DNA from: Niveibacterium sp. SC-1
Lineage (GTDB): Bacteria; Pseudomonadota; Gammaproteobacteria; Burkholderiales; Rhodocyclaceae
NCBI RefSeq assembly: GCF_038235435.1
Contig: NZ_CP151275.1
Span: forward strand, 2,108,001 to 2,172,000
Direction: 5' to 3'
DNA length: 64,000 nucleotides
Shown here: one piece after another, positions 17,495 to 26,584 of the stretch
How positions within the stretch are numbered: the first letter of the stretch is position 1
Layout of the letters: each line of letters starts with the position of its first letter
The notes under the pieces: generated by a model
What the model was told of the DNA's origin: nothing
Databases searched by the model: none
The model's input: the letters and a program-made list of their open reading frames with translations, nothing else
Translations under genes and position numbers: made by a program

Positions 17495-17514
17495 TGACCA
17501 AAATGATCAGGTAT
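17490..17514 (+). promoter_or_regulatory. IscR type 1 operator at iscR promoter
   Basis: The 25 bases match the type 1 consensus at 21 positions by hand count, with the half-sites TTGACC and GATCAGG around an A/T centre. The site overlaps the -10 box and the expected start of transcription, as in negative autoregulation of the Escherichia coli iscR operon. Confidence 0.7.
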
Positions 17515-17536
17515 TGAAGGCCGGCCGGAGCACGTC

Positions 17537-18058
17537 ATGCGACTCACCACCAAGGGAAGATTTGCGGTCACTGCGATGATCGATCTCGCGCTGCGCGAGG
17601 GCGATGGCCCGGTGACTCTGGCGGGCATCAGTGAGCGTCAGAAGATTTCTCTTTCCTACCTTGAGCAACTCTTCGGCAAGCTGCGCCGCCACGGTCTGGT
17701 GGCGAGCGTGCGTGGCCCCGGTGGCGGTTACTGTCTGGCCCAGCCGCTCAAGGAGATTTCGGTCGCCGACATCATCTCTGCGGTCGATGAACCCCTGGAC
17801 GCGACTCAGTGTGGCGGCAAGGAAAACTGCCAGGACGAGCATCGCTGCATGACGCACGACCTGTGGACCAACCTCAACAAGCGCATGCACGAATATCTCG
17901 ATTCGGTCAGCCTCAACTGTCTGGTCGAGCAGCAGCGTGGGCGTCCGTCGATCGTCAATGTCCTACGTGACGAGCGCGCCCGGCGTGGCGTGAGCCGTTC
18001 GGTCGAACCGCAGGGCGAAGCCGCGCCTTCGGCCTCCGGCGCGAGTCTGCCGGCCTGA
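17537..18058 (+). CDS. iscR: IscR, Fe-S cluster-sensing regulator
   Basis: The 173-residue Rrf2-family protein starts [19 protein letters not shown]. The winged helix contains [19 protein letters not shown] and RGPGGGY. The [2Fe-2S] ligands C92, C98, C104 and H107 are all present, at the same positions as in E. coli. It represses the isc operon when cluster-loaded and releases it when clusters are short. It is the first gene of the isc operon; the C-terminal 20 residues are a low-complexity Pro/Ser/Ala tail. Confidence 0.96.
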   Translation: MRLTTKGRFAVTAMIDLALREGDGPVTLAGISERQKISLSYLEQLFGKLRRHGLVASVRGPGGGYCLAQPLKEISVADIISAVDEPLDATQCGGKENCQDEHRCMTHDLWTNLNKRMHEYLDSVSLNCLVEQQRGRPSIVNVLRDERARRGVSRSVEPQGEAAPSASGASLPA

Positions 18059-18078
18059 GGCAGGACTGAGCACAGGCC

Positions 18079-19227
18079 ATGTTCGCGCCCGTCTATCTCG
18101 ATCACAACGCCTCGACGCCGCTGGATCCGCGCGTGCGGGAGGCGATGCTGCCGTATCTGGATGCGCGTTTCGGCAATGCGTCGAGCCGGCACGAATACGG
18201 TCGGCAGGCGAGGGCGGCGATCGATCAGGCGCGTCAGCAGGTGGCTGCAGCGGTGGGGGCGCACTCGACCGAAGTGGTGTTCACCAGCGGTGGTTCCGAA
18301 TCGAACAATCTCTTCCTGAAGGGCGTCGCGGCGAGCGCGAAACCCGGCTTGCTGGTACTTGGCGCGACCGAGCACCCCTGCGTGCGAGAGCCGGCCCGTC
18401 AGCTCGCTCGCCAGGGCTGGAGCGTCGAGACCCTGGCGGTCGATGAAGCGGGGCGGCTCGACGGCGCGGCTTTTGATGCCGCGCTGCAAAGGCGGCCGCG
18501 CGTGGTGTCGCTCATGTGGGCGAACAATGAAACGGGCGTGATCAACCCGATTGAAGCCCTTGCGGCCCGCGTGCGAGCGGCCGGGGCCTGGTTTCATTCG
18601 GATGCCGCGCAGGCTCTTGGTAAACTAAGGGTCGATTTTCGCGCCAGTGGAGCGCATGCCTTGACGGTGTCGGGGCACAAGCTTGGCGGGCCCATCGGGG
18701 CCGGCGCCCTGATCTTGGACAAGCGGCTCGAACTCGCGCCCTTGATTGCCGGTGGCGGCCAGGAGCGCGGGTTGCGCTCGGGCACGGAGAACGTCGCGGC
18801 GATTGTCGGCTTCGGCCGTGCCGCGGAACTGGCGGTCGAGGCGCAGCAAGAAAGCGCAGCGCGCTTGCGCGACCTGCGCGATTACCTGGAAAGCCGCTTG
18901 CACGCGCAAGGCGCCCGGATCTTCGGCGCCGGCGCTGAGCGCCTGCCCAACACGAGTTTCTTTGCCTTCGAACACATCGATGGCGAAACCCTGGTCGGGC
19001 GGCTGGATCGTGCCGGTTTTGCGGTGGCGAGCGGGTCGGCCTGCTCCAGCGCGGATCCGCGGCCTTCGGCCACCTTGCTCGCGATGGGCGTAGCGCCTGA
19101 ATTCGCGCGGGGTGCAATCCGCGTGAGCCTTGGCCGCAGCAGCACGCAGGAAGATGTCGATGGTTTTGCCCGTGTCCTGGGCGAGACCGTCATGGAATTG
19201 AAGCGACTGGCCGCCTTGGCGGCCTGA
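18079..19227 (+). CDS. Second cysteine desulfurase (NifS/IscS-like), lacking the IscU-binding tail
   Basis: The 382-residue class V aminotransferase fold has PLP lysine K201 in VSGHKLGG and catalytic C322 in [13 protein letters not shown], both in the right context for a group I desulfurase. Compared with the IscS that follows, the active-site loop differs and the protein ends at [11 protein letters not shown], without the C-terminal segment through which IscS contacts IscU. It lies between iscR and iscS, 20 bases after iscR. It may feed sulfur to another acceptor, such as tRNA thiolation or molybdenum cofactor, or act as a backup. Confidence 0.9.
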   Translation: MFAPVYLDHNASTPLDPRVREAMLPYLDARFGNASSRHEYGRQARAAIDQARQQVAAAVGAHSTEVVFTSGGSESNNLFLKGVAASAKPGLLVLGATEHPCVREPARQLARQGWSVETLAVDEAGRLDGAAFDAALQRRPRVVSLMWANNETGVINPIEALAARVRAAGAWFHSDAAQALGKLRVDFRASGAHALTVSGHKLGGPIGAGALILDKRLELAPLIAGGGQERGLRSGTENVAAIVGFGRAAELAVEAQQESAARLRDLRDYLESRLHAQGARIFGAGAERLPNTSFFAFEHIDGETLVGRLDRAGFAVASGSACSSADPRPSATLLAMGVAPEFARGAIRVSLGRSSTQEDVDGFARVLGETVMELKRLAALAA

Positions 19228-19295
19228 CCAGAGATTGCGAACGAACGCGCAATCGGGATACGAACACGCAAGAGCAGAACGCCCCTGGAGCAAAG

Positions 19296-20504
19296 ATGAA
19301 GTTTCCGATCTACCTCGACTACTCCGCGACCACCCCCGTTGACCCGCGAGTGGCGGCGAAGATGATTCCGTATCTGACCGAGCATTTCGGCAATCCGGCC
19401 AGCCGTTCCCATGCCTTTGGCTGGGAGACCGAGAGCGCGGTCGAAGAAGCGCGCGAGCAGGTCGCGGCGCTGGTCAATGCCGACTCCAAGGAAATCATCT
19501 GGACCTCGGGCGCGACCGAATCGAACAACCTCGCCATCAAGGGTGCCGCCCAGTTCTACAAGGGCAAAGGCAAGCACCTCATCACGCCCAAGACCGAACA
19601 CAAGGCCGTGCTCGACACCATGCGCGAGTTGGAGCGCCAGGGCTTCGAGGTCACCTATATCGACGTCCAGGAGAACGGACTTATCGACCTCGAGGCCTTC
19701 AAGGCCGCGCTGCGTCCCGACACGATCCTGGCCTCGGTGATGTTCGTGAACAACGAGATTGGCGTGATCCAGCCGATCGCCGAACTGGGCGAGATCTGCC
19801 GCGAGCGCGGCATCATCTTCCACGTGGATGCGGCGCAGGCGACCGGCAAGGTCGAGATCGATCTGGAGAAGCTCAAGGTTGACCTGATGTCCTTCTCCGC
19901 GCACAAGACCTACGGCCCCAAGGGCATCGGCGCGCTCTATGTGCGTCGCAAGCCGCGCGTGCGCCTGGAAGCGCAAATGCACGGCGGCGGCCATGAGCGT
20001 GGCCTGCGCTCGGGCACGCTGGCGACGCACCAGATCGCCGGCATGGGCGAAGCCTTCCGCATCGCGCGCGAGGACATGACCAAGGACAATGCACACATCC
20101 GCGCTTTGCGCGATCGTCTGCTCAAGGGCCTCTCCGATCTGCCCGAGACCTTCGTCAATGGCGACCTCGAGCACCGCGTGCCGCACAACCTCAACATCAG
20201 CTTCGCCTATGTCGAAGGCGAGTCGCTGATCATGGCCGTCAAGGACATCGCCGTGTCTTCGGGCTCTGCGTGTACCTCGGCTTCCCTGGAGCCTTCCTAT
20301 GTGCTGCGTGCGCTGGGCCGCAACGACGAGCTCGCGCACAGCTCCATCCGTTTCACCATCGGCCGCTTCACGACGCAGGAGGAAGTCGATTTCACGATCG
20401 ACCTGCTGCACAAGAAGATCGGCAAGCTGCGCGAGCTGTCGCCGCTGTGGGAAATGGTCCAGGACGGCGTGGACTTGAATACGGTCCAGTGGGCCGCACA
20501 CTGA
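19296..20504 (+). CDS. iscS: IscS, cysteine desulfurase
   Basis: The 402-residue protein is full length, with PLP lysine K204 ([12 protein letters not shown]) and catalytic C326 ([14 protein letters not shown]). It keeps the C-terminal IscU-interaction region ([18 protein letters not shown]). It removes sulfur from cysteine and passes the persulfide to IscU and other acceptors. It lies 18 bases before iscU. Confidence 0.97.
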   Translation: MKFPIYLDYSATTPVDPRVAAKMIPYLTEHFGNPASRSHAFGWETESAVEEAREQVAALVNADSKEIIWTSGATESNNLAIKGAAQFYKGKGKHLITPKTEHKAVLDTMRELERQGFEVTYIDVQENGLIDLEAFKAALRPDTILASVMFVNNEIGVIQPIAELGEICRERGIIFHVDAAQATGKVEIDLEKLKVDLMSFSAHKTYGPKGIGALYVRRKPRVRLEAQMHGGGHERGLRSGTLATHQIAGMGEAFRIAREDMTKDNAHIRALRDRLLKGLSDLPETFVNGDLEHRVPHNLNISFAYVEGESLIMAVKDIAVSSGSACTSASLEPSYVLRALGRNDELAHSSIRFTIGRFTTQEEVDFTIDLLHKKIGKLRELSPLWEMVQDGVDLNTVQWAAH

Positions 20505-20522
20505 ATTTAAGGAGAAACGATC

Positions 20523-20915
20523 ATGGCCTATAGCGAAAAGGTGCTGGATCACTACGAAAACCCGCGCAACGTCGGTTCCTTCAAGAAGGAAGAGGCGGGC
20601 ATCGGCACCGGCATGGTAGGCGCACCCGCCTGCGGCGACGTAATGAAGCTGCAGATCAAGGTGAACCCGGAAACCGGCGTCATCGAGGACGCAAAGTTCA
20701 AGACTTACGGCTGCGGCTCGGCAATCGCCTCGAGTTCGCTGGTGACCGAGTGGGTCAAGGGCAAGACCCTGGATCAGGCGCTGGCGGTGAAGAACACCCA
20801 GATCGCCGAAGAGCTGGCGCTGCCGCCGGTGAAGATCCACTGCTCGATCCTCGCCGAAGACGCGATCAAGGCCGCGGTGGAGGACTACCGCCAGAAGAAC
20901 GCGGCGGACAAGTAA
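20523..20915 (+). CDS. iscU: IscU, Fe-S cluster scaffold
   Basis: The 130-residue protein has the three cluster cysteines C37, C64 and C107, Asp39 next to the first Cys, and the LPPVK motif (residues 100-104) recognised by the HscA chaperone. The ribosome site AAGGAGAAACG precedes the ATG. Clusters are built here from IscS sulfur and transferred with HscA/HscB help. Confidence 0.97.
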   Translation: MAYSEKVLDHYENPRNVGSFKKEEAGIGTGMVGAPACGDVMKLQIKVNPETGVIEDAKFKTYGCGSAIASSSLVTEWVKGKTLDQALAVKNTQIAEELALPPVKIHCSILAEDAIKAAVEDYRQKNAADK

Positions 20916-20931
20916 AGCTGGAGAAGCACGC

Positions 20932-21255
20932 ATGTCAGTCACATTGACCGAACGCGCCGCCAAGCATGTCAGCGGCTTCCTGAGCCGCCGTGGCAAAGGT
21001 GTCGGTGTCCGCCTCGGGGTGCGTACCTCGGGTTGTTCCGGCATGGCCTACAAGCTCGAGTATGCGGACGCCGCCGACGCCGAAGACCTGGTTTTCGAGA
21101 GCTTTGGCGTACAGGTGCTGGTCGACCCGAAGAGCCTGCCCTACCTCGACGGAACGGAGCTGGACTTCGTGCGCGAAGGCCTCAACGAGGGGTTCAAGTT
21201 CAACAACCCCAATGTGAAGGACGCGTGCGGCTGCGGAGAAAGCTTCAACGTGTGA
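20932..21255 (+). CDS. iscA: IscA, A-type Fe-S carrier
   Basis: The 107-residue protein has C35 and the C99-G-C101 pair that bind iron or clusters in A-type carriers ([22 protein letters not shown]). It carries clusters, mostly [4Fe-4S], to target proteins. It is the last gene before a terminator-like hairpin that separates it from hscB. Confidence 0.96.
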   Translation: MSVTLTERAAKHVSGFLSRRGKGVGVRLGVRTSGCSGMAYKLEYADAADAEDLVFESFGVQVLVDPKSLPYLDGTELDFVREGLNEGFKFNNPNVKDACGCGESFNV

Positions 21256-21309
21256 TGCATGAGCGGCTGGGCGCCTCTGGGTGCATCGGCCTCGCTGTCT
21301 GAAGACCAG

Positions 21310-21354
21310 AGTCGCCGGGTACGTCGAATGTGCGCTCCCGGCGACTGGCTTTTT
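21310..21354 (+). terminator. Intrinsic terminator/attenuator inside the isc operon
   Basis: AGTCGCCGGG (21310-21319) pairs with CCCGGCGACT (21337-21346) around a 17-base loop and is followed by GGCTTTTTG. It lies between iscA and hscB, 9 bases before the hscB start, so part of the transcripts may end here and the chaperone genes would be made in smaller amount. Confidence 0.6.
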
Positions 21355-21362
21355 GTCGAACC

Positions 21363-21899
21363 ATGAATCTTCACCCCGCCTTCGGCGATTTCTACTCGCT
21401 CTTCAACCTGCCGCGCGCCTTCGCGCTCGAAGCCGCACGGTTGGAGTCCGCCTACCTGGACGTGCAAGGGCGCGTGCATCCGGATCGCTTTGCGCACCTC
21501 TCGGAAAACGAGCGCCGCGTCTCGATGCAATGGGCCGCGCATGCCAACGAGGCCTACCAGACGCTGCGTCGCCCGCTGTCGCGCGCGCGATATCTGCTGG
21601 AGCTCGGTGGCGTCGATCCCGAGATCGAGTCCAATACCGCGATGCCGGCCGCATTCCTGATGCGCCAGATGATGCTGCGCGAGGCGGTCGAAGAAGCCAC
21701 CGACGAAGAAGACGTGGATGCACTGGACGCCTTGATCCGCGAGCTGAAGGTGGAGGCGCGTGCCATCGAGACGGCGCTCGCCCAGGACTTCGACCAGAAT
21801 CACGACCTTTCCGCCGCCGCCGGTCGCGTGCGGCAACTGATGTTCCTCGATCGCCTGCAGCAAGAAATCCGCAGCGCGCTCGAACGTCTGGACAACTGA
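21363..21899 (+). CDS. hscB: HscB, J-domain co-chaperone
   Basis: The ATG at 21363 gives 178 residues. The N-terminal J-domain has the H39-P40-D41 triad (GRVHPDRFA), followed by a C-terminal three-helix domain that binds IscU ([18 protein letters not shown]). It delivers IscU to HscA and stimulates its ATPase. The stop codon overlaps the start of hscA (TGATG). The N-terminus, [17 protein letters not shown], is typical of proteobacterial HscB and has no zinc-binding tetracysteine region. Confidence 0.95.
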   Translation: MNLHPAFGDFYSLFNLPRAFALEAARLESAYLDVQGRVHPDRFAHLSENERRVSMQWAAHANEAYQTLRRPLSRARYLLELGGVDPEIESNTAMPAAFLMRQMMLREAVEEATDEEDVDALDALIRELKVEARAIETALAQDFDQNHDLSAAAGRVRQLMFLDRLQQEIRSALERLDN

Positions 21900-23767
21900 T
21901 GGCACTTCTACAGATTTCCGAACCCGGCGAATCGACTGCGCCGCACCAGCATCGCCACGCGGTCGGCATTGACCTGGGCACCACGCATTCGCTGGTGGCG
22001 ACCATCCGCCACAGCCTGCCTGAATGCCTGCCCGGCGAGCAGTGCGGGATTCTCCTGCCTTCGATCGTGCGCTATCGCGCCGATGGCGGCGTCGAGGTGG
22101 GCGCGGCCGCGGCTACGCAGCAGGCGATCGATCCGCTCAACACCATCGTCTCCGTCAAGCGGTTCATGGGGCGCGGCCTCAATGACGTGGAGGCCGCCGC
22201 GCGCAAGCAATACGACTTCGTCGACGCCGAGGGCATGGTCAAGCTGCGCACCGTGGCTGGCGTGAAAAGCCCCGTTGAGGTCTCCGCCGAGATCCTGCGC
22301 GTCCTCCGCGAACGCGCCGAGGCGAGCCTCGGTGGCGATCTGGTGGGGGCGGTGATCACCGTGCCTGCGTACTTCGACGATGCGCAGCGTCAGGCGACCA
22401 AGGACGCCGCGCGTCTCGCCGGCCTCAACGTGCTGCGTTTGCTCAACGAGCCGACGGCAGCGGCGATCGCCTACGGTCTCGACAATGGCTCGGAAGGTGT
22501 CTACGCGGTCTACGACCTCGGTGGCGGCACCTTCGATTTCTCCGTGCTCAGACTTTCCCGCGGCGTGTTCGAAGTACTCGCGACGAGCGGCGATGCCGCC
22601 CTGGGCGGGGACGACTTCGACCAGGCGCTGGCGCAGTGGCTGCGTGACGAAGCCGGCCTGGGCGAGCTGGGGCCCGAGGACGGGCGCGCGGTGCTGGTTG
22701 AGTCCCGTCGGGTCAAGGAAGCGCTGACCCGCAACGAGAGCGAGCGCGCGCAGCTCAGCTTGTCCGGCGGCGCGAAGATCAACGTGCAGGTGACGCGCGA
22801 AAAGTTCGAATCCCTGACCGCAGAGCTGGTGAGCAAGACGCTCTCGCCGGTGCGCAAGGCCCTGCGTGACGCAGGCTTGGGTGTGGGGGAAGTGCAGGGC
22901 GTGGTGCTCGTCGGCGGGGCGACCCGTATGCCGCAGATCCGCGCGGCGGTGGGACGCTACTTCCAGCAGGAGCCGCTCACCGATATCGATCCGGACAAGG
23001 TTGTCGCGATCGGCGCCGCGATCCAGGCCAATGTGCTCGCCGGCAATCGCACCGCGGACGACGACTGGTTGTTGCTCGACGTGATTCCTCTGTCCTTGGG
23101 CCTGGAAACGATGGGTGGCCTGGTCGAGAAAATCATTCCGCGCAACTCCACCATTCCGGTGGCCAAGGCGCAGGAGTTCACGACGTTCAAGGACGGCCAG
23201 GGCGCGATGGCGGTGCATGTGGTGCAGGGCGAACGCGAACTGGTGAGGGATTGCCGCTCGCTCGCACGCTTCGAGCTGCGCGGCATTCCGCCGATGACGG
23301 CTGGCGCCGCGCGCATCCGGGTGACCTTCCAGGTGGACGCCGACGGCCTGCTTTCGGTGTCTGCGCGTGAGCAGACTTCGGGCGTGGAAGCTTCGGTGAC
23401 GGTCAAGCCGTCCTACGGCCTCTCGGATGACGAGATCGCCGAGATGCTGCGTGCCGGTTTCGAGAATGCCGACGCCGACATGCAGGCCCGCGCATTGCGC
23501 GAACAGCAGGTCGAGGCCCAGCGCATGATCGAGGCCGTGCAGCAGGCGCTGGCGGCCGACGGTGCGCTACTCGATGAGGCCGAGCGTGCGGAGGTAGGCG
23601 CTTTGATTGCTGCGCTCGCGTCCGCCGCGCAGGGTAACGACGCCCGCGTGCTGAAGACCGCGATCGACGCCGTCAACCGCGGCACCGAGACCTTCGCGTC
23701 GCGTCGCATGAACAAGACGATCCGCTCGGCGCTGGCCGGGCAAAAGCTTGACGATATTGAGGTGTGA
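21899..23767 (+). CDS. hscA: HscA, Hsp70-type chaperone for IscU
   Basis: The start at 21899 overlaps the hscB stop and gives 622 residues; open sequence upstream in this frame overlaps hscB and is not coding. The ATPase domain has [24 protein letters not shown] and [14 protein letters not shown]; the linker [17 protein letters not shown] leads to the substrate domain. It binds the LPPVK motif of IscU and drives cluster transfer. Confidence 0.96.
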   Translation: MALLQISEPGESTAPHQHRHAVGIDLGTTHSLVATIRHSLPECLPGEQCGILLPSIVRYRADGGVEVGAAAATQQAIDPLNTIVSVKRFMGRGLNDVEAAARKQYDFVDAEGMVKLRTVAGVKSPVEVSAEILRVLRERAEASLGGDLVGAVITVPAYFDDAQRQATKDAARLAGLNVLRLLNEPTAAAIAYGLDNGSEGVYAVYDLGGGTFDFSVLRLSRGVFEVLATSGDAALGGDDFDQALAQWLRDEAGLGELGPEDGRAVLVESRRVKEALTRNESERAQLSLSGGAKINVQVTREKFESLTAELVSKTLSPVRKALRDAGLGVGEVQGVVLVGGATRMPQIRAAVGRYFQQEPLTDIDPDKVVAIGAAIQANVLAGNRTADDDWLLLDVIPLSLGLETMGGLVEKIIPRNSTIPVAKAQEFTTFKDGQGAMAVHVVQGERELVRDCRSLARFELRGIPPMTAGAARIRVTFQVDADGLLSVSAREQTSGVEASVTVKPSYGLSDDEIAEMLRAGFENADADMQARALREQQVEAQRMIEAVQQALAADGALLDEAERAEVGALIAALASAAQGNDARVLKTAIDAVNRGTETFASRRMNKTIRSALAGQKLDDIEV

Positions 23768-23768
23768 T

Positions 23769-24110
23769 TTGACCCAAGTGATTGTGCTGCCCCATGCCGA
23801 GCTCTGCCCGGATGGCGCAGTGATCGAAGCGGAGCAAGGCGTTTCCATCTGCGACACGCTGCTCGCCAACGGCATCGAGATCGAGCACGCCTGCGAGAAG
23901 TCCTGTGCCTGCACCACCTGCCACGTGATCGTGCGCGAGGGCTTCAACAGCCTGGAGGCCGCCGAGGAGTTGGAAGAGGATCTGCTGGACAAGGCCTGGG
24001 GCCTGGAGCCGAATTCACGCCTGTCCTGCCAGGCGGTGGTTGAAGAGACGGCGCTGGTAGTGGAGATTCCGCGCTACACGATCAACATGGTGAGCGAGGG
24101 CAAGCGATGA
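23769..24110 (+). CDS. fdx: Fdx, ISC-type [2Fe-2S] ferredoxin
   Basis: The start is taken as TTG at 23769, one base after the hscA stop and behind GAGGTG, giving 113 residues (MTQVIVLPHAELCPDGAVIE). Cluster ligands are C42-x5-C48-x2-C51 and C87 in LSCQ; an additional C46 is present. It supplies electrons for cluster assembly on IscU. It overlaps iscX by 4 bases. Confidence 0.93.
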   Translation: MTQVIVLPHAELCPDGAVIEAEQGVSICDTLLANGIEIEHACEKSCACTTCHVIVREGFNSLEAAEELEEDLLDKAWGLEPNSRLSCQAVVEETALVVEIPRYTINMVSEGKR

Positions 24111-24301
24111 AGTGGACCGATGTGCAGGACATCGCGATCGAACTCGCGGACACGCATCCCGAGGTCGATCCGACGCGCGTGAACTTCATGGATCTGATGA
24201 ACTGGGTCGTCGCCTTGCCTGACTTCGACGATGATCCCAAGCGTTGCGGCGAACGTATCCTGGAAGCAATCCAGGCCGCCTGGATCGAGGAAGCCGAGTA
24301 A
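24107..24301 (+). CDS. iscX: IscX (YfhJ), small regulator of the isc system
   Basis: The 64-residue acidic protein has the family pattern MKWTDVQDIAIELADTHPEV...LPDFDDDP and a C-terminal AIQAAWIEE. It starts within fdx (ATGA). The family binds IscS and iron and tunes desulfurase activity. It is the last gene of the isc operon. Confidence 0.95.
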   Translation: MKWTDVQDIAIELADTHPEVDPTRVNFMDLMNWVVALPDFDDDPKRCGERILEAIQAAWIEEAE

Positions 24302-24377
24302 GGGCGCAAACACCGAGGAAGAACACACCCGCGTGCCGGCGTTCTGCCGCCGACAGGCATGGCGAAGGAGGCTGGGC

Positions 24378-24863
24378 ATGAGTGCACCGATCTACGACTT
24401 CGAGCTGCCGGCGCTGAGCGGTGGCAGGTTTTCGCTGGCGCACTACGCTGGCAAGGTGCTTCTGATCGTTAATACGGCGAGCGAGTGCGGCTTCACACCA
24501 CAGTACGCGGGGCTTGAGGCCTTGCATCGCAAGTACGCCGCCCGCGGGTTGGTCGTGCTGGGTTGCCCCTGCAACCAGTTCGGCGGACAGGAGCCGCTGG
24601 AGGGTTCGGAGATCGGCGCCTTCTGCGAGAAGAACTACGGCGTGAGCTTCCTGCTCTCAGCCAAGCTGAACGTCAATGGCGAGGGGGCGGACCCGCTGTT
24701 CAAGTATCTGACGCGCGAGGCGCCCGGTGTCCTGGGCACCACCGCCATCAAATGGAATTTCACCAAGTTCCTGGTCGGGCGGGACGGCGCGGTGGTGGAC
24801 CGTTTTGCCCCGGCCACCAAGCCCGAAGAGCTGGACGCGCCGATCGAAAAGCTGCTCGGCTGA
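24378..24863 (+). CDS. Glutathione peroxidase-family thiol peroxidase
   Basis: The ATG at 24378 gives 161 residues. Active-site Cys is in NTASECGFTPQY; the resolving region (LGCPCNQFGGQEP) and the WNFTKFLV motif are typical of Cys-type glutathione peroxidases, many of which use thioredoxin. It follows iscX by 76 bases and may be co-transcribed; a peroxidase next to the isc operon fits protection of clusters against peroxide, but this is inference. Confidence 0.93.
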   Translation: MSAPIYDFELPALSGGRFSLAHYAGKVLLIVNTASECGFTPQYAGLEALHRKYAARGLVVLGCPCNQFGGQEPLEGSEIGAFCEKNYGVSFLLSAKLNVNGEGADPLFKYLTREAPGVLGTTAIKWNFTKFLVGRDGAVVDRFAPATKPEELDAPIEKLLG

Positions 24864-24892
24864 TGATCCTTGGTCCGCGGACGCGCGTCGCC

Positions 24893-25345
24893 TCAGGGGG
24901 CGACCGGCGGGTCGGCGGGCTCGTTCAGCGAGAGCCAGTACATGCCCAGTTGCCCCACCGTATGGATGAAGCGCTCGAAATCCACCGGCTTGCGGATGTA
25001 GCTGTTGGCGCCGAGGCGGTAGGCGTCCTGGATGTCCTGTTGCTCGCGCGAGGTCGTGAGCACGACGACAGGAAGCAGGGCCGTGCGCAGGTCGGCGCGG
25101 ATGCGCCGCAGGACTTCGAGTCCGTCGATGCGCGGCAATTTCAGGTCAAGCAGGATCACGGCCGGCATCTGCGTGAGATCACGCGAAGCATGACGTCCGG
25201 TGCCGAACAGGTATTCAATCGCCTCCACGCCATCACGCGCCACCACCACGGGATTGGCGATGCGGTTCTTGGCGAAGGCGCGTAGCGTCAGCGCTTCGTC
25301 GTCCGGGTTGTCTTCGACGAGCAGGATCGGGCGATCGGAACTCAT
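24893..25345 (-). CDS. Stand-alone response regulator receiver (Rcp1-like)
   Basis: The 150-residue protein is a single receiver domain: LLVEDNPDDE acidic pair, phosphoacceptor Asp in LLDLKLPRIDG, Thr in LTTSREQQDI and Lys in IRKPVD. The EDNPDD start and the long region after it are typical of receivers paired with phytochrome-like or hybrid kinases. No kinase is adjacent, and there is no output domain, so it must signal to an unlinked partner. The GPx gene is convergent. The 244 bases upstream contain no gene. Confidence 0.92.
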   Translation of the reverse strand: MSSDRPILLVEDNPDDEALTLRAFAKNRIANPVVVARDGVEAIEYLFGTGRHASRDLTQMPAVILLDLKLPRIDGLEVLRRIRADLRTALLPVVVLTTSREQQDIQDAYRLGANSYIRKPVDFERFIHTVGQLGMYWLSLNEPADPPVAP

Positions 25346-25589
25346 ACTGATTCCTGGCCATGTGGAGACGGGAGCGTCCCACTTCCGGTGCGGCCGTGAA
25401 TCGGTTAACGGTCAGGTTCGACCAATCTGAACCACATCTCCCGATTCGCGATGCCGGATGCCTTGTCCGCTCGCTGCTTGTTTTTATTCCTATTGCAAGG
25501 AGCACGCCAGAGCGCGATCCCCTGCAGGTCGCGAGTGTAGGGGATACCTGTCAAATCGGTCGACACAAATCCGTGCTGCGCCTGCACGC

Positions 25590-26567
25590 TCAGGGTTTTC
25601 CCGGAATCGCCTCGCGCTGGATGAGGAACACCGCATCCTCGTGTCCAGCCGTGGACAGCCAGGTGAGGGGCAGCTCGGGCCACGCGGCCTCGACGAGATC
25701 CCGGTTATGGCCAACCTCGACCGACAGCCAGCCGCCGGGCTTGAGGTGCTCGCGCGCACCGGCCAGGATGCCGCGCACGATATCGAGGCCATCGCTACCC
25801 GCGGCCAGTGCCATCTCGGGCTCATGGCGATATTCATCGGGTAGCTCATCCATCGCCTCGGTGGTGACGTAGGGCGGGTTGCTCAGGATGAAGTCGTAGC
25901 GGCGCCCGGCCAGCCCCGAGAAGACATCCGACCGCACCAGTTCGATGCGTTCATCGAGGTCGTAGTCGGAGACGTTGAGGCCAGCGAGTTCCAGCGCGTC
26001 GGTAGAGAGGTCGACCGCGTCCACCTTGGCGTTGGGGAAGGCCTGCGCCATCAGGATCGCCAGGCAGCCGCTACCGGTGCAGAGGTCGAGTGCGTGAGTG
26101 ACCGCGTAGGGGTCGGCAATCCACGGGGAGAACTGGCTTTCGAGCAGCTCGGCAAAGAAGCTGCGCGGGATGATGACGCGTTCGTCGACCCGGAAGCGAT
26201 AAGGCCCCAACCAGGCCTCGCCGGTCAGGTAGGCCGCAGGCTTGCGCGTCTCGGCGCGTTCGTCGATCAGCGCCAGGACGTCCGCGCGCTCGTCCGAGGG
26301 AATGCAGGCATCGAAGAAGGGTTCGAGTTTGTCGAGCGGCAGGTGCAGGCTGTGGAGCACCAGGTAAACCGCTTCGTCGAAGGCATTGCTGCTGCCGTGC
26401 CCGAAGAAGAGGCCCTCACGGCTGAAGCGCGAGGTGGCATAGCGCACCAGGTCGCGCACGGTCACCAGTTCGTCACGCGGGTCGTGCTCGTGCGAGTGCT
26501 CGTGCCCTTCATCGTGGTCGTGGTCGTGACCGCAGTGCTCGTCGTGGACGTGGTTTTCGTGACTCAT
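25590..26567 (-). CDS. prmB: PrmB, ribosomal protein L3 glutamine N5-methyltransferase, with His-rich N-terminal tail
   Basis: The ATG at 26567 is preceded by GGAG at 8 bases and gives 325 residues. The catalytic part has the SAM site LDLCTGSGCLAI and the NPPY motif in ILSNPPYV, plus the helical N-terminal substrate domain; PrmB methylates Gln150 of L3. The unusual part is the first 29 residues, which contain 11 His interspersed with Asp and Glu (HDEHCGHDHDHDEGHEHSHE), a metal-binding type of sequence that normal PrmB lacks. It is the last gene of the dap operon, 17 bases after dapE. Confidence 0.92.
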   Translation of the reverse strand: MSHENHVHDEHCGHDHDHDEGHEHSHEHDPRDELVTVRDLVRYATSRFSREGLFFGHGSSNAFDEAVYLVLHSLHLPLDKLEPFFDACIPSDERADVLALIDERAETRKPAAYLTGEAWLGPYRFRVDERVIIPRSFFAELLESQFSPWIADPYAVTHALDLCTGSGCLAILMAQAFPNAKVDAVDLSTDALELAGLNVSDYDLDERIELVRSDVFSGLAGRRYDFILSNPPYVTTEAMDELPDEYRHEPEMALAAGSDGLDIVRGILAGAREHLKPGGWLSVEVGHNRDLVEAAWPELPLTWLSTAGHEDAVFLIQREAIPGKP

Positions 26568-26584
26568 CGTGGGCACTCCAGGGA

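Noticed and set aside
18882..21044. A long open frame of 720 codons on the minus strand, opposite the two desulfurases and iscU
   Set aside because: It is the mirror of strongly conserved genes on the plus strand; GC-rich codon bias leaves the opposite frame open. No ribosome site or family resemblance.
26481..26567. The His-coding stretch as a DNA repeat or CRISPR-like array
   Set aside because: The repeat is short, imperfect and in frame with PrmB; it is better explained as coding sequence.
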